The notes below the pieces were generated by a model. The model saw only the letters and a list, made by a program, of their open reading frames with translations, had not been told where the DNA came from and did no database searches. From NCBI RefSeq assembly GCF_001940225.2, contig NZ_CP135164.1, positions 2,356,001 through 2,420,000 on the forward strand: DNA of 64,000 nt, read 5' to 3'. Below are positions 45,978 to 55,487 of the stretch, piece by piece. A program made the position numbers and the translations under genes. Numbering within the stretch: position 1 is the first letter of the stretch; every line of letters begins with the position of its first letter. Origin of the DNA: Roseburia sp. 499 (lineage in GTDB: Bacteria; Bacillota; Clostridia; Lachnospirales; Lachnospiraceae).

Positions 45978-46874
45978 TCACCGGCTCTTTTCTTCCTTTA
46001 CCTTTCTTTCTTTAAAGCTCTCATCGTACTTTCCATCTTCCAGTCTGTCGTAAAAACAATCCTCTTCAATCGTTCCGAAATCCTCATACATCTGGTGAAG
46101 GAAGTCATTCTGCAGCTTCTTTGGTACATCATCATCCTTTGACATATCCTGATAAAAATAGAACTTCTGCTTTAGCTTTGCCCTGTAATCATAGATATCC
46201 TCTATCTTTTCCGGTGTGCCATACTCCCTCTTGTATGCCTTGAAATTCGTGGTTGAGAGTGTGGAACCGAGATAAATTCCATGCTCCCACGATACCCCGA
46301 TTGTGGTATTGTCCTTTGTAGGCTTCTCATCCTTCGGATAACGCTTATACTCTGTCGCACCAAGAGCGATTGTAAGAGAACCTGACTTCATATCCATCAC
46401 CACAAGATTTCTTGGTGATAATGCTTCAAGCACCATGTAATCATGGTCATTGAAGTTATGAAATGTCTGTCCCCTTTCAAATGAGCGGTTCTCCATTTCA
46501 TAATGCAGGTTAAAATCATCCACCCAGCCCTTATCGGTCATTCCAATCTCCTTAAGCTTTGCAACACATTCAGAAGAACTGGCTTCTTTATCAAACCGAA
46601 ATTCTTTGGAATCGTTATAAAGTCCCTGAAGAAAGTGCCCCAGCTGAATATCATCCAGACAGAATCTCGCAGATACCGTTACATTTGCTGCCCTGTAATA
46701 CTCTGCGAAGTTATCTGCTTCACCAAGTGTTCTTCCAAGCTGCATCAAATTGTCTGCAAGCTCTGACATGTCATCAACTGCTATAAAACTCTTATAATCA
46801 TCCAGAGTCATCAGCATATTTGTCTCTGTTCCCCTGTCGTTTTCTGTTACCAGTATCATATCTTTTAAATCCAT
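45978..46874 (-). CDS. hypothetical 298-residue element protein
   Basis: A protein of about 298 residues, mixed alpha/beta, with an acidic start (MDLKDMILVTENDRG) and a Lys/Glu-rich C-terminal tail. Similar proteins occur between the NlpC/P60 peptidase and helicase genes of Tn1549-like elements, sometimes annotated with YodL or DUF4316 domains; I cannot confirm which. I chose the ATG at 46874, 5 bases after GGAGG. A hairpin precedes the gene. Confidence 0.6.
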   Translation of the reverse strand: MDLKDMILVTENDRGTETNMLMTLDDYKSFIAVDDMSELADNLMQLGRTLGEADNFAEYYRAANVTVSARFCLDDIQLGHFLQGLYNDSKEFRFDKEASSSECVAKLKEIGMTDKGWVDDFNLHYEMENRSFERGQTFHNFNDHDYMVLEALSPRNLVVMDMKSGSLTIALGATEYKRYPKDEKPTKDNTTIGVSWEHGIYLGSTLSTTNFKAYKREYGTPEKIEDIYDYRAKLKQKFYFYQDMSKDDDVPKKLQNDFLHQMYEDFGTIEEDCFYDRLEDGKYDESFKERKVKEEKSR

Positions 46875-46890
46875 TCTTACCTCCAGTCTC

Positions 46891-46912
46891 AGAGAGGGAC
46901 TATGCCCTCTCT
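46891..46912. other. stem-loop upstream of the 298-residue protein gene
   Basis: AGAGAGGG-CATAGT-CCCTCTCT forms a perfect 8-bp stem between the peptidase gene and the next gene, ending about 10 bases before the GGAGG. There is no T-tract. It may affect mRNA processing or translation. Confidence 0.5.
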
Positions 46913-46924
46913 GCAAATTTCCTG

Positions 46925-48883
46925 TTATGGTCTTCCTATCACAACAATCTTTCCTGTGCTTGCCACATCACGGTAAACCACACCAAGACTTTCATTAAGT
47001 GCCTCTACCACTTTGCCATTTCCGACGTATACTGCCACATGGCTGATGTTCTTATATCTTCCATTGCTTGTATAACTGTAGAAGATAAGGTCTCCCGGCT
47101 GTAACTCATCAAAGGAGACTGTCTTTCCGGCTTCATCCAGTCCCTGTGCCTCCGCTGCCGCTGTGGTTGCCCCACCGTAACTAATATCCACACCTGCATC
47201 CTTCCATGAATAATAGGCTAAGGAGCTGCAGTCATAATAGTTACCGCTGTCTCTTAAATCCTGACTATAAGGAAAGCCAACTCTGTGAAGTGCATAGGAG
47301 CAGACTGTTTTCTGCCTGCTGTCTGTAATTTCGTTTAGGATGGCATTGATTTCATCCTCAGTCATGGAGCTTACTCCTGGACTTCCGCCTCCGCCGCCAC
47401 TTCCGCTTCCGGCATATCCAAGCTGTCCCATAAACCCTGGACTCATGATCTGCTCAAGCATTTCCACCTGATCAGAGTTAAACCCATAGACCGAAATCAT
47501 ATCCCGATAAGATTTCAGTGTGACATTCACATACAGAACAGACTTCGTGACAGTAGTCACATTGCCGTCTGCATCTGTTTCTTCCACATCCTTTGTTCCG
47601 GTGCTTGTGGTGTATGAACACATATCATTTACAACTGCCTGCAGCCAGCCTTTAGAAGTACCATTCATGACTGTTGCAGTATCTCCGACACCATGCTTGA
47701 CCATATAGACTGCCATGATGTCATAGTAATTGCTTGGATTTTCTTCCATACCTTCATAATCCACATAGACAAGCTCTCCAAGGTCATATCCGGTATGCTC
47801 ATTCACTTTCGTGTTCACATCCCGGTTAAACTCCTGCACATAGGCACTCGTTACTGTCTGCACGGTATCTCCTGATTCAAGTGGTGGCAGGAATAAAGCA
47901 AATGGAGAATTATAAAGGATTGCTATCACCGCTATAACCGGAACCGCAATCATGGCAACTACAAGAACAAGTAACAACAGCACCAGTCCGATAATCGGTG
48001 CAGCTGCCTTTACCCATGTAATCGCTTTTCGCACAATCAGATCCTTTACCAGCTTTGCCACGCTGTCTGTCTGATTCTCCTGTGCTTTCATCTTATCCAG
48101 AAAGAACTTTATCTTCCTGCTCCGGTTGGTCATCTTTTCATCCTTGACCTCTATGGACACACCTGCAGCATATCCGGCTGCCATGCCGATTGCAGTACCA
48201 ACTCCCGGTGCAACCGCTGTTCCTGCCGCCGTAGCAGCTGCCTTTGTCGCAGTTTTCGTTGCAACCTTGGCAGTAGTCTTGGCTGTTTCTTTTGCCGTCT
48301 CTTTAGCTACTGCCTTGGCTGTATCTTTGGCAGCTTTCTTTGCTGTCTTTTTTGCCAGCTTCTTTCCTGCCTCTACCTTCCTGATACGCTTCTTTGCCTC
48401 GGCTGCCGCCTTTTTTCTAAAAAGTGCTGCCCCCTTAGAAGCAGTTCCGGTAACAGGGTGGCTTGCTTCATATGCAAGATATGCTGCCTGCGATACCTCC
48501 TGCCCGCCTTCCACCTGCTCCGTTACTGCCCCGGCTGCAAGTGCTCCAGTTCTTCCTGCAATGTGAAGATTCGTGGTTCTTCCTGCAATGTGAAGATTCG
48601 TGTTCTTGGTCTTGATGGAAGTGTTGGATTCTTTAAGGTTTCGCTTAAATCTTGATAGTCCCTTATTCTTCGGCTCCGACTGATGAATGGTACTCTTGCG
48701 ATAGGACTTCTTTTTATCATCAGATACCTTTGCACCGATAGTCTTAGGACCTCTCTCTACTGTATAGATGTTGCTGCCTTTAATCTTGGCTCCCTTTGGT
48801 TCGTGGGCATGAATCTTGGCTTTCTCCTTGGTGTGAATGACCATCGGTTTGTCATCAACCTTTCTAATTTTCAATTTTCTCAC
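46925..48883 (-). CDS. NlpC/P60 (C40) peptidoglycan hydrolase of the transfer system
   Basis: A 652-residue protein. The first 280 residues are Lys/Ala-rich and low-complexity, including a small tandem duplication (TNLHIAGRT twice); one membrane segment lies near 296-325; the outer part ends in an NlpC/P60 domain with the catalytic cysteine in YYDCSSLAYY (about 549) and histidine in ISHVAVYVG (about 616). It should cut peptidoglycan to open a channel for DNA transfer, acting outside the membrane. It belongs to the VirB1-like group of ICE proteins. A hairpin with a T-rich tail precedes it. Confidence 0.85.
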   Translation of the reverse strand: MRKLKIRKVDDKPMVIHTKEKAKIHAHEPKGAKIKGSNIYTVERGPKTIGAKVSDDKKKSYRKSTIHQSEPKNKGLSRFKRNLKESNTSIKTKNTNLHIAGRTTNLHIAGRTGALAAGAVTEQVEGGQEVSQAAYLAYEASHPVTGTASKGAALFRKKAAAEAKKRIRKVEAGKKLAKKTAKKAAKDTAKAVAKETAKETAKTTAKVATKTATKAAATAAGTAVAPGVGTAIGMAAGYAAGVSIEVKDEKMTNRSRKIKFFLDKMKAQENQTDSVAKLVKDLIVRKAITWVKAAAPIIGLVLLLLVLVVAMIAVPVIAVIAILYNSPFALFLPPLESGDTVQTVTSAYVQEFNRDVNTKVNEHTGYDLGELVYVDYEGMEENPSNYYDIMAVYMVKHGVGDTATVMNGTSKGWLQAVVNDMCSYTTSTGTKDVEETDADGNVTTVTKSVLYVNVTLKSYRDMISVYGFNSDQVEMLEQIMSPGFMGQLGYAGSGSGGGGGSPGVSSMTEDEINAILNEITDSRQKTVCSYALHRVGFPYSQDLRDSGNYYDCSSLAYYSWKDAGVDISYGGATTAAAEAQGLDEAGKTVSFDELQPGDLIFYSYTSNGRYKNISHVAVYVGNGKVVEALNESLGVVYRDVASTGKIVVIGRP

Positions 48884-48894
48884 CTCCTACTTTG

Positions 48895-48941
48895 AAAAAT
48901 AAAATAAGCCGCTAGGGAGCAAAAATTACTCCTTAACGGCT
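48895..48941 (-). terminator. terminator-like hairpin before the peptidase gene
   Basis: On the minus strand an AGCCG-...-CGGCT stem with an inner AGGAG/CTCCCT stem is followed by TTATTTTATTTTT. It sits after lnu(C) and directly before the peptidase gene. It could end lnu(C) transcription or attenuate the peptidase; a related hairpin lies before the maff2 gene. Confidence 0.55.
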
Positions 48942-48997
48942 ATGTAAAATCATTCAATATTCAATTATTAAAAGCAACATGAAACTGAAATTTACAG

Positions 48998-49492
48998 TTA
49001 TCTATACTCATTTGGAATTTCGATATGAAATGTCTCACACAATAGCTTCACATCATGTACATCATTCTCATCAAATTCATATCCCAAATGGAACATTACT
49101 TGACTATATGGTTCAATACAAGAAACCTCTATCTCCTCAATTTTTCCTTTACCAGAAAAAGTTTCTACCGGAAAGTTATCCCCCTCATAAAGAATTTCAC
49201 CTTCGCCCGTATATTCAAAACAATGCAAATCAACAATCCTGTTTTTCGCATCTTTCCATACAGTATGGTTCAATGTTGTATATTCCATCTTAATCTCATA
49301 AAAGTCATTAGCTTTCATTATCTCTATAAAGTTCTGATAATCTTTCTTTTCTACAAAAATATCAATATCGTTATGGACTCTTGACTGATGTCCAAGCAAC
49401 GCATCTACCCCCCAGCCACCATCAAGAAAGACTTTAATCTCGGCATCTATCGCAAGTTGAAGAATCTGTTTTACATCTGTAATATTGACCAT
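48998..49492 (-). CDS. lnu(C): lincosamide nucleotidyltransferase Lnu(C)
   Basis: A 164-residue nucleotidyltransferase with the GGWGVDALLG...HNDIDIF metal-binding signature (D at three positions) and a C-terminal PYSQVMFHLGYEFDEND segment. As far as I recall it matches Lnu(C), the lincosamide O-nucleotidyltransferase first described in a streptococcal mobile element, along essentially its whole length. It adenylates lincomycin and clindamycin and so inactivates them. GGAG precedes the ATG. It interrupts the normal order virB4-peptidase of this element type, so it is inserted cargo; I see no transposase next to it. Confidence 0.88.
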   Translation of the reverse strand: MVNITDVKQILQLAIDAEIKVFLDGGWGVDALLGHQSRVHNDIDIFVEKKDYQNFIEIMKANDFYEIKMEYTTLNHTVWKDAKNRIVDLHCFEYTGEGEILYEGDNFPVETFSGKGKIEEIEVSCIEPYSQVMFHLGYEFDENDVHDVKLLCETFHIEIPNEYR

Positions 49493-49533
49493 CTTATCAT
49501 CTCCACAAATTCAAATTTTCTTTTCCCTAATAA

Positions 49534-49641
49534 TTACAAATATTCCTTGGAAATTGCTTCCACACCATACATTTCCATAAATGCATCCAGGTCCGCTGCA
49601 TCCCCAATCAACATATTCTCGTCAAAGTGTACGATAAGCAT
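49534..49641 (-). CDS. short hypothetical reading frame, 35 residues
   Basis: An acidic frame (start ATG 49641) in the gap between virB4 and lnu(C). The product (MLIVHFDENMLIG..., ending SKEYL) has a protein-like composition, but no ribosome binding site is visible and a stop lies two codons upstream. It could be the leftover end of a gene disrupted when lnu(C) entered, or a real small gene. Low confidence. The rest of the gap 49493-49832 is AT-rich. Confidence 0.3.
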   Translation of the reverse strand: MLIVHFDENMLIGDAADLDAFMEMYGVEAISKEYL

Positions 49642-49768
49642 ATCTTAAAATCCAGCCACATGTTCTCCGGTACAAATGATACATTTTAGAACTGCTTCCT
49701 TATTTATTTTTCATATCGAATCTTATATGCTTTCTTCTTAAAAATAGGGAATATCTAATTTATTATCA

Positions 49769-49798
49769 TCAAGGTCGGACATTCATCCGACCTCTTGA
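49769..49798. other. stem-loop after virB4
   Basis: The minus strand reads TCAAGAGGTCGGA-TGAATG-TCCGACCTTGA, a stem of about 11 bp with a small bulge, 35 bases after the virB4 stop. No T-tract follows, so it is not a standard terminator; it may protect the 3' end of the transfer mRNA. Confidence 0.5.
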
Positions 49799-49832
49799 TT
49801 ATACTATAGATTCTATAAAAATTCATCTGTTA

Positions 49833-50776
49833 TCACTGCAGCATTGCTTCTTTTTTCTTCTGTTCCGCAATCTTCTCATGAATGTTGGTATTATACAGCC
49901 TGTACAAATCCGTATCCTTGCTGATCTGATTATCAAAGGGAATTACTACCGAACCACACTTAATAAGTCCCATTCCAGAGGCGGTATTAGTTACGAACCG
50001 AAGCTGTGCCTCTGATACCCCGATAACCTCCGCCATCTTTGAACTGTCTGTATTTGCCTGCTTCAAGAGTGCCACAAACTCAGAGTTTGCAAGCATTGTG
50101 GTTGCTGTGTAATTCTGCAACAGATCGACAACATTCTGCGTGATACCGGTACAAAGACCTCCCTGCTTTCTTACCTTCTTCCAGAGCTGCTGCAGATATT
50201 TTGCAGAATACTCCGAATTAAGCAGGACATGGAACTCATCAATATAGAGCCATGTTGCCTTGCCTCTCTTACCATTCTCAACAATTCTGTTCTGAATGGA
50301 CTCCATCATTACAAGCATTGTGATAGGACTAAGCTCGGTGCCTAAGTCCCTGATACCATAGACTGTAAATCTGTTATCTACATCCACATTTGTCTGGTGG
50401 TTGAAGATATTAAGTGAGCCATTTACGAAAAGCTCCAAAGATAATGCAATGTCCTTTGCTTCGTCCTCCGGCTGTGCCATAAGAATATCGTAAAAATCAC
50501 TCATTACAGGGATATACTTCTCTTTACTCCTTGCAATGTCGATATACAGTTTTCTCACACAGCGGTCGATGATTGACTTCTGTCTTGAATTTAAGCTGTC
50601 ACCGATGCACTGCTCACAAAGACCAAGCATGAACTCGCCCTTTTCTCTTACCATTCCCTTGGAATCATTCGGATCAAGGCTCCATACATCCATCTCCAGC
50701 GGATTCACATAGTTATCCGTGTAGGTGGACATATTTACCACTGTTCCACCATAAGTCTCAGCAATATCAAAGTATT
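49833..50776 (-). CDS. virB4: virB4 exon 2 (C-terminal half, after the group II intron)
   Basis: This is the second exon of the VirB4/TraE-like conjugation ATPase, joined to 53439..54870. It contributes the Walker B region (ATWLYIDEFHVLL) and a conserved GLCTGITQNV motif. The exon begins AA at 50776, and G from exon 1 completes a GAA (Glu) codon, giving DPMN-E-YFDIAETYGG, a continuous VirB4 sequence. The full protein is about 791 residues, as expected. Without splicing, an internal ATG at 50741 could only give the C-terminal fragment, which lacks the Walker A motif. Confidence 0.85.
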
Positions 50777-50823
50777 ATGTCGATAGGTAAGCCTTTGAAA
50801 TTATCTCCAACTTTTCCCCCGAC

Positions 50824-50862
50824 TCACACCGTACGTGCGACTTTCACCGCATACGGCGTTCC
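50824..50862 (-). ncRNA. group II intron domain V
   Basis: The domain V hairpin, the catalytic core of group II introns, is recognisable on the minus strand: GCCGTATGCGG, a GTGAAAG loop region, then CGCACGTACGG. It lies just after the stop codon of the intron-encoded protein, the expected position. A following stem with the expected bulged adenosine sits near the 3' end. Confidence 0.8.
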
Positions 50863-50869
50863 CTCGTGT

Positions 50870-52693
50870 TCAAGCAAGTTTACAAGTTCCTTTGACAGGT
50901 TTAAGTTTTCTAGCTCGTCTTAGTCGATTCAGCTTCACTTTCTGCTTTTCCGAAAGGTTACTACAGTAATCAGCATTTTTATCTTCAATAAGTGGAATAA
51001 CAGCTTTGCTAACAATAACGATATTGCTATAATCGTCAGTACCATTTCTTTCTTTTGGTTTTATTCTGATACCGACTGCATTTTCTGGCTCTAATTCATT
51101 TCCAGTAATGTAACATTTCCCATACTGTGCCACGAACTTTGAAACCACATTATTTCTAAATTCAATCGTATCATCTTCATTAAGAAACATCTGAAATGCT
51201 TTCAGTTTACTGCTTTCCACTGCTCTCTGATTATTATGAATTTTCTTTCTGCCCTTTTCAGTATAATTGCATATCTCCTGTGAAAAATTCATTGGAGATT
51301 TATGATGCACTCCTGTAATCGGCAACATATGAATATCCATAATTCTGTAAATCTTTTTACAGTCTCTGATTCCTGTTGTTTTCTTTTTGAAATCACTTGG
51401 AGTTTCTCCGAATCTGACTATTTTTGCTTTCTTCCTCAACCTGTTGTTACGGGTTCGTAATAAAGCATAATCAACCTCTGTAAGGTTGTTATAAACATTC
51501 GTTGCAATCCGATAATAATTCTGTATCCCAGTGACTGCACTGTTATACTTCTTTACTTCCTCTGCGTTTGTATGATTCTGTATTTCAAGAATCTTTTGTC
51601 TCAAATTAGCTTTTGATTTCTTCAAGGCTTTTTCACACATATCTGTTTTTGCAACATAACCATACTTTGATTTTCCCTGTGGCACTGCTTTGATTTTGAA
51701 TCCAAGAAAATCTGATGAATTCTTTTTCAAATTTGTTACCTTAGACTTCTCTGGACTGATTTCCAATCCCAGCCTGTTATTCAGAAAATCTACTACAGCA
51801 TGGTAATATCTTTGTGCTTCTGGATATGTTCTGCACATTATTTTAAAGTCATCTGCATAACGCACAATATATCCGTCTTTCAGATTTGTGTATTGTCTGG
51901 CATATTGTGCAAAACCTTTGCTATTTCCCTTTCGTGGCATATAAGTTTCCCATTGGTCACTTATCCACCAGTCAAGTTCATTTAACACAATATTAGATAA
52001 TAACGGAGAAAGTATTCCCCCTTGTGGAGTTCCTTTAGTCGGTATTCCCTCTCCCTCGATTTCACACTTTAAAAGTTTGCTTATAATACACAACAGCCTT
52101 TTATCCCTGATTCCAAGATTCCAGATTTGCTTCATTAGTTTTCCATGATTGACATTATCGAAAAATCCTTTAATATCAATATCCACACAATAATAATGTT
52201 TGCCTAAATTGATAAGGCTTACCATTCTGCTGACTGCGTGGTGGGTACTTCTGTTTGGTCTGAATCCATAGGAATGATTATGAAATTTCGGCTCGCATAT
52301 GGGTTCTAGCACCTGCAAAATACATTGTTGAATCAGTCTGTCCCATATAGTCGGTATGCCAAGAGGTCTCTTTTTATCACTGCCAGGCTTTGGAATATAT
52401 ACTCTCCGCACTGGTAATGGATTATAGTCCTCTAATCTGGCTCTCACTTCCTTTATCAGCATTTCATCATTAAGTTTGGAAATATCCTCTATTGTCTTTC
52501 CGTCAGTACCTTTGGTTTTACTACCAGTATTACCTTTCAGATTTCTGTATGCTAATCTGATATTCTGCTTTGAACCTATTACCTCCATTAACTTGTAAAA
52601 ATTATTGTTGTTTCTGCTTTGTTGATACAACTCATCAAATATGCTCTGCATATCAAAATATTCGTTGTATCTCAGCTTGTCTTTCTTCAACAT
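50870..52693 (-). CDS. ltrA: group II intron reverse transcriptase/maturase (LtrA-like)
   Basis: A protein of about 607 residues. The reverse transcriptase palm motif is YADDFK near residue 278; PKGTPQGGILSPLLSNI and RPLGIPTIWDRLIQQ are also typical. A maturase (domain X) follows. The C-terminal endonuclease-like region has CYITGNEL and NGTDDYSNIVIV, but the histidines of the HNH motif (normally HxHH) are replaced by VGIRIKP, so endonuclease activity is doubtful. The ATG at 52693 has GGAGGG upstream. It assists splicing and mobility of its own intron. Confidence 0.9.
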   Translation of the reverse strand: MLKKDKLRYNEYFDMQSIFDELYQQSRNNNNFYKLMEVIGSKQNIRLAYRNLKGNTGSKTKGTDGKTIEDISKLNDEMLIKEVRARLEDYNPLPVRRVYIPKPGSDKKRPLGIPTIWDRLIQQCILQVLEPICEPKFHNHSYGFRPNRSTHHAVSRMVSLINLGKHYYCVDIDIKGFFDNVNHGKLMKQIWNLGIRDKRLLCIISKLLKCEIEGEGIPTKGTPQGGILSPLLSNIVLNELDWWISDQWETYMPRKGNSKGFAQYARQYTNLKDGYIVRYADDFKIMCRTYPEAQRYYHAVVDFLNNRLGLEISPEKSKVTNLKKNSSDFLGFKIKAVPQGKSKYGYVAKTDMCEKALKKSKANLRQKILEIQNHTNAEEVKKYNSAVTGIQNYYRIATNVYNNLTEVDYALLRTRNNRLRKKAKIVRFGETPSDFKKKTTGIRDCKKIYRIMDIHMLPITGVHHKSPMNFSQEICNYTEKGRKKIHNNQRAVESSKLKAFQMFLNEDDTIEFRNNVVSKFVAQYGKCYITGNELEPENAVGIRIKPKERNGTDDYSNIVIVSKAVIPLIEDKNADYCSNLSEKQKVKLNRLRRARKLKPVKGTCKLA

Positions 52694-53438
52694 GGTCTGT
52701 ACCCTCCTTTCAGAGTAATACATCTCTTAGTCTTACACGAACCCATGCTGAACTCTCTACTTGCTCTAGCACACGACTAGTGGCTATCCCTCCACCACTT
52801 ATTATCATGGTTTCATCGGTACTGTGCCACCACTCTCACTGGCATAAATACAGGTTATAACTATGCTAATCTCACACAGCTTTTCCCTGTAAACACTTCA
52901 CAGATGGTAAAATCTCCATGTTGCCAGCTTTCCACGTTCCAAATATGCTATCTTTACATATACCCTTAGGTTTCCTCTATAAGCCTGTTACTTTACCAAT
53001 GCCTGTAACATTGTATGGACTTTCATATGAACGATTTTTACTCATCCACAAGTAACGACACTAATTGTGTCACATGGCCTTTCGACCACATCCCGATATA
53101 GACCTGTACATTCGAGGATTCGTCAGTTTTTAGCTGTACTCGTCAGCTTTTATTCCATTCTAACCATAGGTATTTTATAGACCTCCGGCATATCACATAC
53201 AACTCCCACCTCTGGGAATCTTTCGACAACCTAATGTTTCGGTATGCTTCTGCCGACTTCACCGAGCTTCTGACACTTCATATTTACCTAATCCGTGCCA
53301 GTCGGAGTATCAAGGAAGCCCTTCGAGGCGTTACCCTCTCATTTGACTTTTCGCATATTTAGTTCTCCTTATGCTAATTGTTTTTATATAAACGCGACGC
53401 ATAAGTGGACAACCTTTTCAGTTGCCAACGTGTCGCAC

Positions 53439-54870
53439 CGTTCATTGGATCTATAACGATTATTTCATCATCTCCCGACAAGAATACGCTGCCCATTTCC
53501 ATCTTGCAGAAGAAGGATTTACCGGAACCCGGCACACCAAATACAAAGCCATTTCCATTGATGAGCTTCTTTCTGTTACCGATATTCACATTCTTGCTGA
53601 TCTGGTTGATGCCATAATAGTTTCCTGTGCTGTCATTTAATTCCTGCACATTAAATGGCATAAGCACCGCAAGTGACTGGGTAAGAAGTGTACGCATTGT
53701 CTCCACCTGTCTTACACCAATCGGAAGTGCTGTGTTGAGTGCCTCCCTCTGCTTTAAGTAGTGTGTGTCAATCGTGCAGCTGTTACGCTTTCCGATAGTC
53801 TCCACTGTCTCACAGACGCTATCAAGCTCTTTTTTGCTCTCTGCCATAAGAATAATAGTAACTCCCACGAAGAAAAGGCACTGGTCATTCTCACGAACAT
53901 CATCCATAATTTCTTCAATCTCCTTTTTCTCCGTTCTCTTTGCATACGAGATTTCCGTAGAAAAATCATTGTTCTTATTACGGATTCTCTGCTGTTTGAT
54001 GATATCCGACTCGATACCAAGGTACTTTTTCTGAAGCACCTTAGTAGTTAAATCCTTTGGCACAGGCACTACATCAATGCTTGTAATAGAATGGACTGGA
54101 AGAGAAGTAATCTCATTGATGAATCTGTCTGATAAACTGCTCGGATACTTCTTGATAAAAAGTGCCTTGCAGAATTTACTCTCATCCTCAAAATGATCTG
54201 GAAAATATTTCACCATTCCATTACACAGATCATTCTTAAAATCTGCTCCGACCTTCTTTGCCTTCTTAATATCAAAATCAAAGCTGCCCTCATCTCCAAG
54301 ATGATAATAGTCATAGAGCACTTTCAGTCTCTCATTGCCATTAAGTGGTACAATCTCTGCACCAAGCTCAATGAAAGCCTTGTGTATCGTTGCCTCAAGG
54401 GTTGCAAACTGTGCCTTCGCCTCCTCAAAGTTCTTTCTCTCAATCGTGATTGTCAGGTATCTCTCCTGCTCAATCCCCTGTCTGCCCTCAATAATCTTCT
54501 CCTCAATGATGTCATTGTAGATACTTCTATAATTATTGAAGCCATCGTTTTTCTCAGCAATCAGAACCTTATCACGGAGGTCATCCATGTTTTTGTTCTT
54601 ATTGTTGATCGTAATCTTATAATTACAGTCCAGCGAATTTAAGAACTTACAGTATCTCTCGAAAATACCGATCTGCTCATCCTCGGTTGCTGTCGTGTAA
54701 TTGATGTCGCAAAAGCGGTAGCATTTGGAATACTTATTTTTGCTTACTTCAAAAATGCCGTTTTCAGCCACCGCCATAATCTCTATGGTTTCCTGAATGG
54801 ATTTAGGTGTCTTATACAAAGGCTCACTCGCCTTCTTTAATAACTTAAATCCGTCTGTAAATAAACCCAT
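53439..54870 (-). CDS. virB4: virB4 exon 1 (N-terminal part with Walker A)
   Basis: The first exon of the VirB4/TraE ATPase of the type IV secretion system. It has the long N-terminal domain and the Walker A motif FGVPGSGKSF near residue 445, and ends in VIDPMN plus one base. Exon 2 lies at 49833..50776. VirB4 powers pilus-like assembly and DNA transfer at the membrane. Read-through into the intron would add a short nonsense tail and stop at 53374. A hairpin lies upstream of the ATG. Confidence 0.88.
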
Positions 54871-54898
54871 GTCTCTAACCTCGCTTTCTTATAATGAA

Positions 54899-54927
54899 AG
54901 CCCGCCGGGAACTTCACCCTGCGGGCT
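54899..54927. other. GC-rich stem-loop upstream of virB4
   Basis: The minus strand reads AGCCCGCAGGG-TGAAG-TTCCCGGCGGGCT, a stem of about 11 bp in the gap between prgI and virB4. A second short stem (GACCGCAAGGTC) adjoins it. No T-tract. The AGCC...GGCT ends are shared with hairpins near 48907 and 57216. Confidence 0.55.
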
Positions 54928-54962
54928 ATGTTCCCGACCTTGCGGTCAGATACTATTCGTTT

Positions 54963-55475
54963 CTAATGCATTGCCTTATATGCTGCAATACCAGCTGCTA
55001 TCGCAACAATGACTGCGACAAGTCCAAGCAGCATGTTTCTCGTCTTTTTCTTCATCGCTTCAAACTCCTCCTGCTTCTTTACTGCCGAATCAGCTGTTGC
55101 AGTCTCCGGTTCAGCCTTTCTGCCTTTCTTCTTTACTTGTTCATTCTGTTCTGCTTCTAACTGCTTTATTGCAGGCTCTCCCTCTGTTGATACATAGGTA
55201 AGTGCCCTGTTTCCAAACATAAAATGCAGTTTCTTTCCCATATACTCGTAGAAATTCATCCCATTAAAGGAATAGAAACCACCAAGTGCAATCGGTGCCA
55301 CACAGGGAATTGCCACATAAGCAGAACCCGTAAGACCGATATACTTGTAAAGAAGAAGAACGATACCGCCACCAACCACTACGCTTGCAATGGAAAATAT
55401 AAGCTGCCTTGCAGTAAGTCCCATTGCAACCGATTCCTGATAGCGGTCAATATCCTTGTTTACTTCGATTACCAT
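54963..55475 (-). CDS. PrgI-family (VirB3-like) membrane protein
   Basis: A 170-residue protein with a PrgI/VirB3-like core: an N-terminal cytoplasmic segment (VNKDIDRYQESVAMGLTARQ), two membrane helices (about 27-45 and 51-70), the conserved F-x-x-x-N-G-M-x-F-Y-E-Y motif and a third hydrophobic segment at the C-terminus. It is probably a channel component of the secretion system, encoded directly before virB4 as usual. GGAGGCAGGGACA precedes the ATG. Confidence 0.85.
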   Translation of the reverse strand: MVIEVNKDIDRYQESVAMGLTARQLIFSIASVVVGGGIVLLLYKYIGLTGSAYVAIPCVAPIALGGFYSFNGMNFYEYMGKKLHFMFGNRALTYVSTEGEPAIKQLEAEQNEQVKKKGRKAEPETATADSAVKKQEEFEAMKKKTRNMLLGLVAVIVAIAAGIAAYKAMH

Positions 55476-55487
55476 TGTCCCTGCCTC

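Larger units (their letters stand above)
50777..53438 (-). mobile_element. group II intron in virB4
   Basis: A complete group II intron, 2662 bases. The 5' end on the minus strand is GTGCGAC at 53438; the 3' end is ...CGACAT at 50777, a standard AY end. Domain V (GCCGTATGCGG-TGAAAGTCGCACGTACGG) lies near 50828-50857, and a domain VI-like stem follows. It encodes its own reverse transcriptase/maturase (50870-52693). The insertion is between the Walker A and Walker B codons of virB4, in the conserved sequence encoding DPMN. The 700-base 5' part (52724-53438) is structural RNA with no gene. Confidence 0.9.

Noticed and set aside
48540..48605. Tandem duplication TNLHIAGRT in the peptidase as a mobile-element footprint
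   Set aside because: It is a simple 27-base slippage-type duplication within a low-complexity region.
49833..54870. virB4 as a pseudogene split by an insertion
   Set aside because: The intervening DNA is an intact group II intron with conserved ends and an encoded maturase, and exact removal restores the expected VirB4 sequence.
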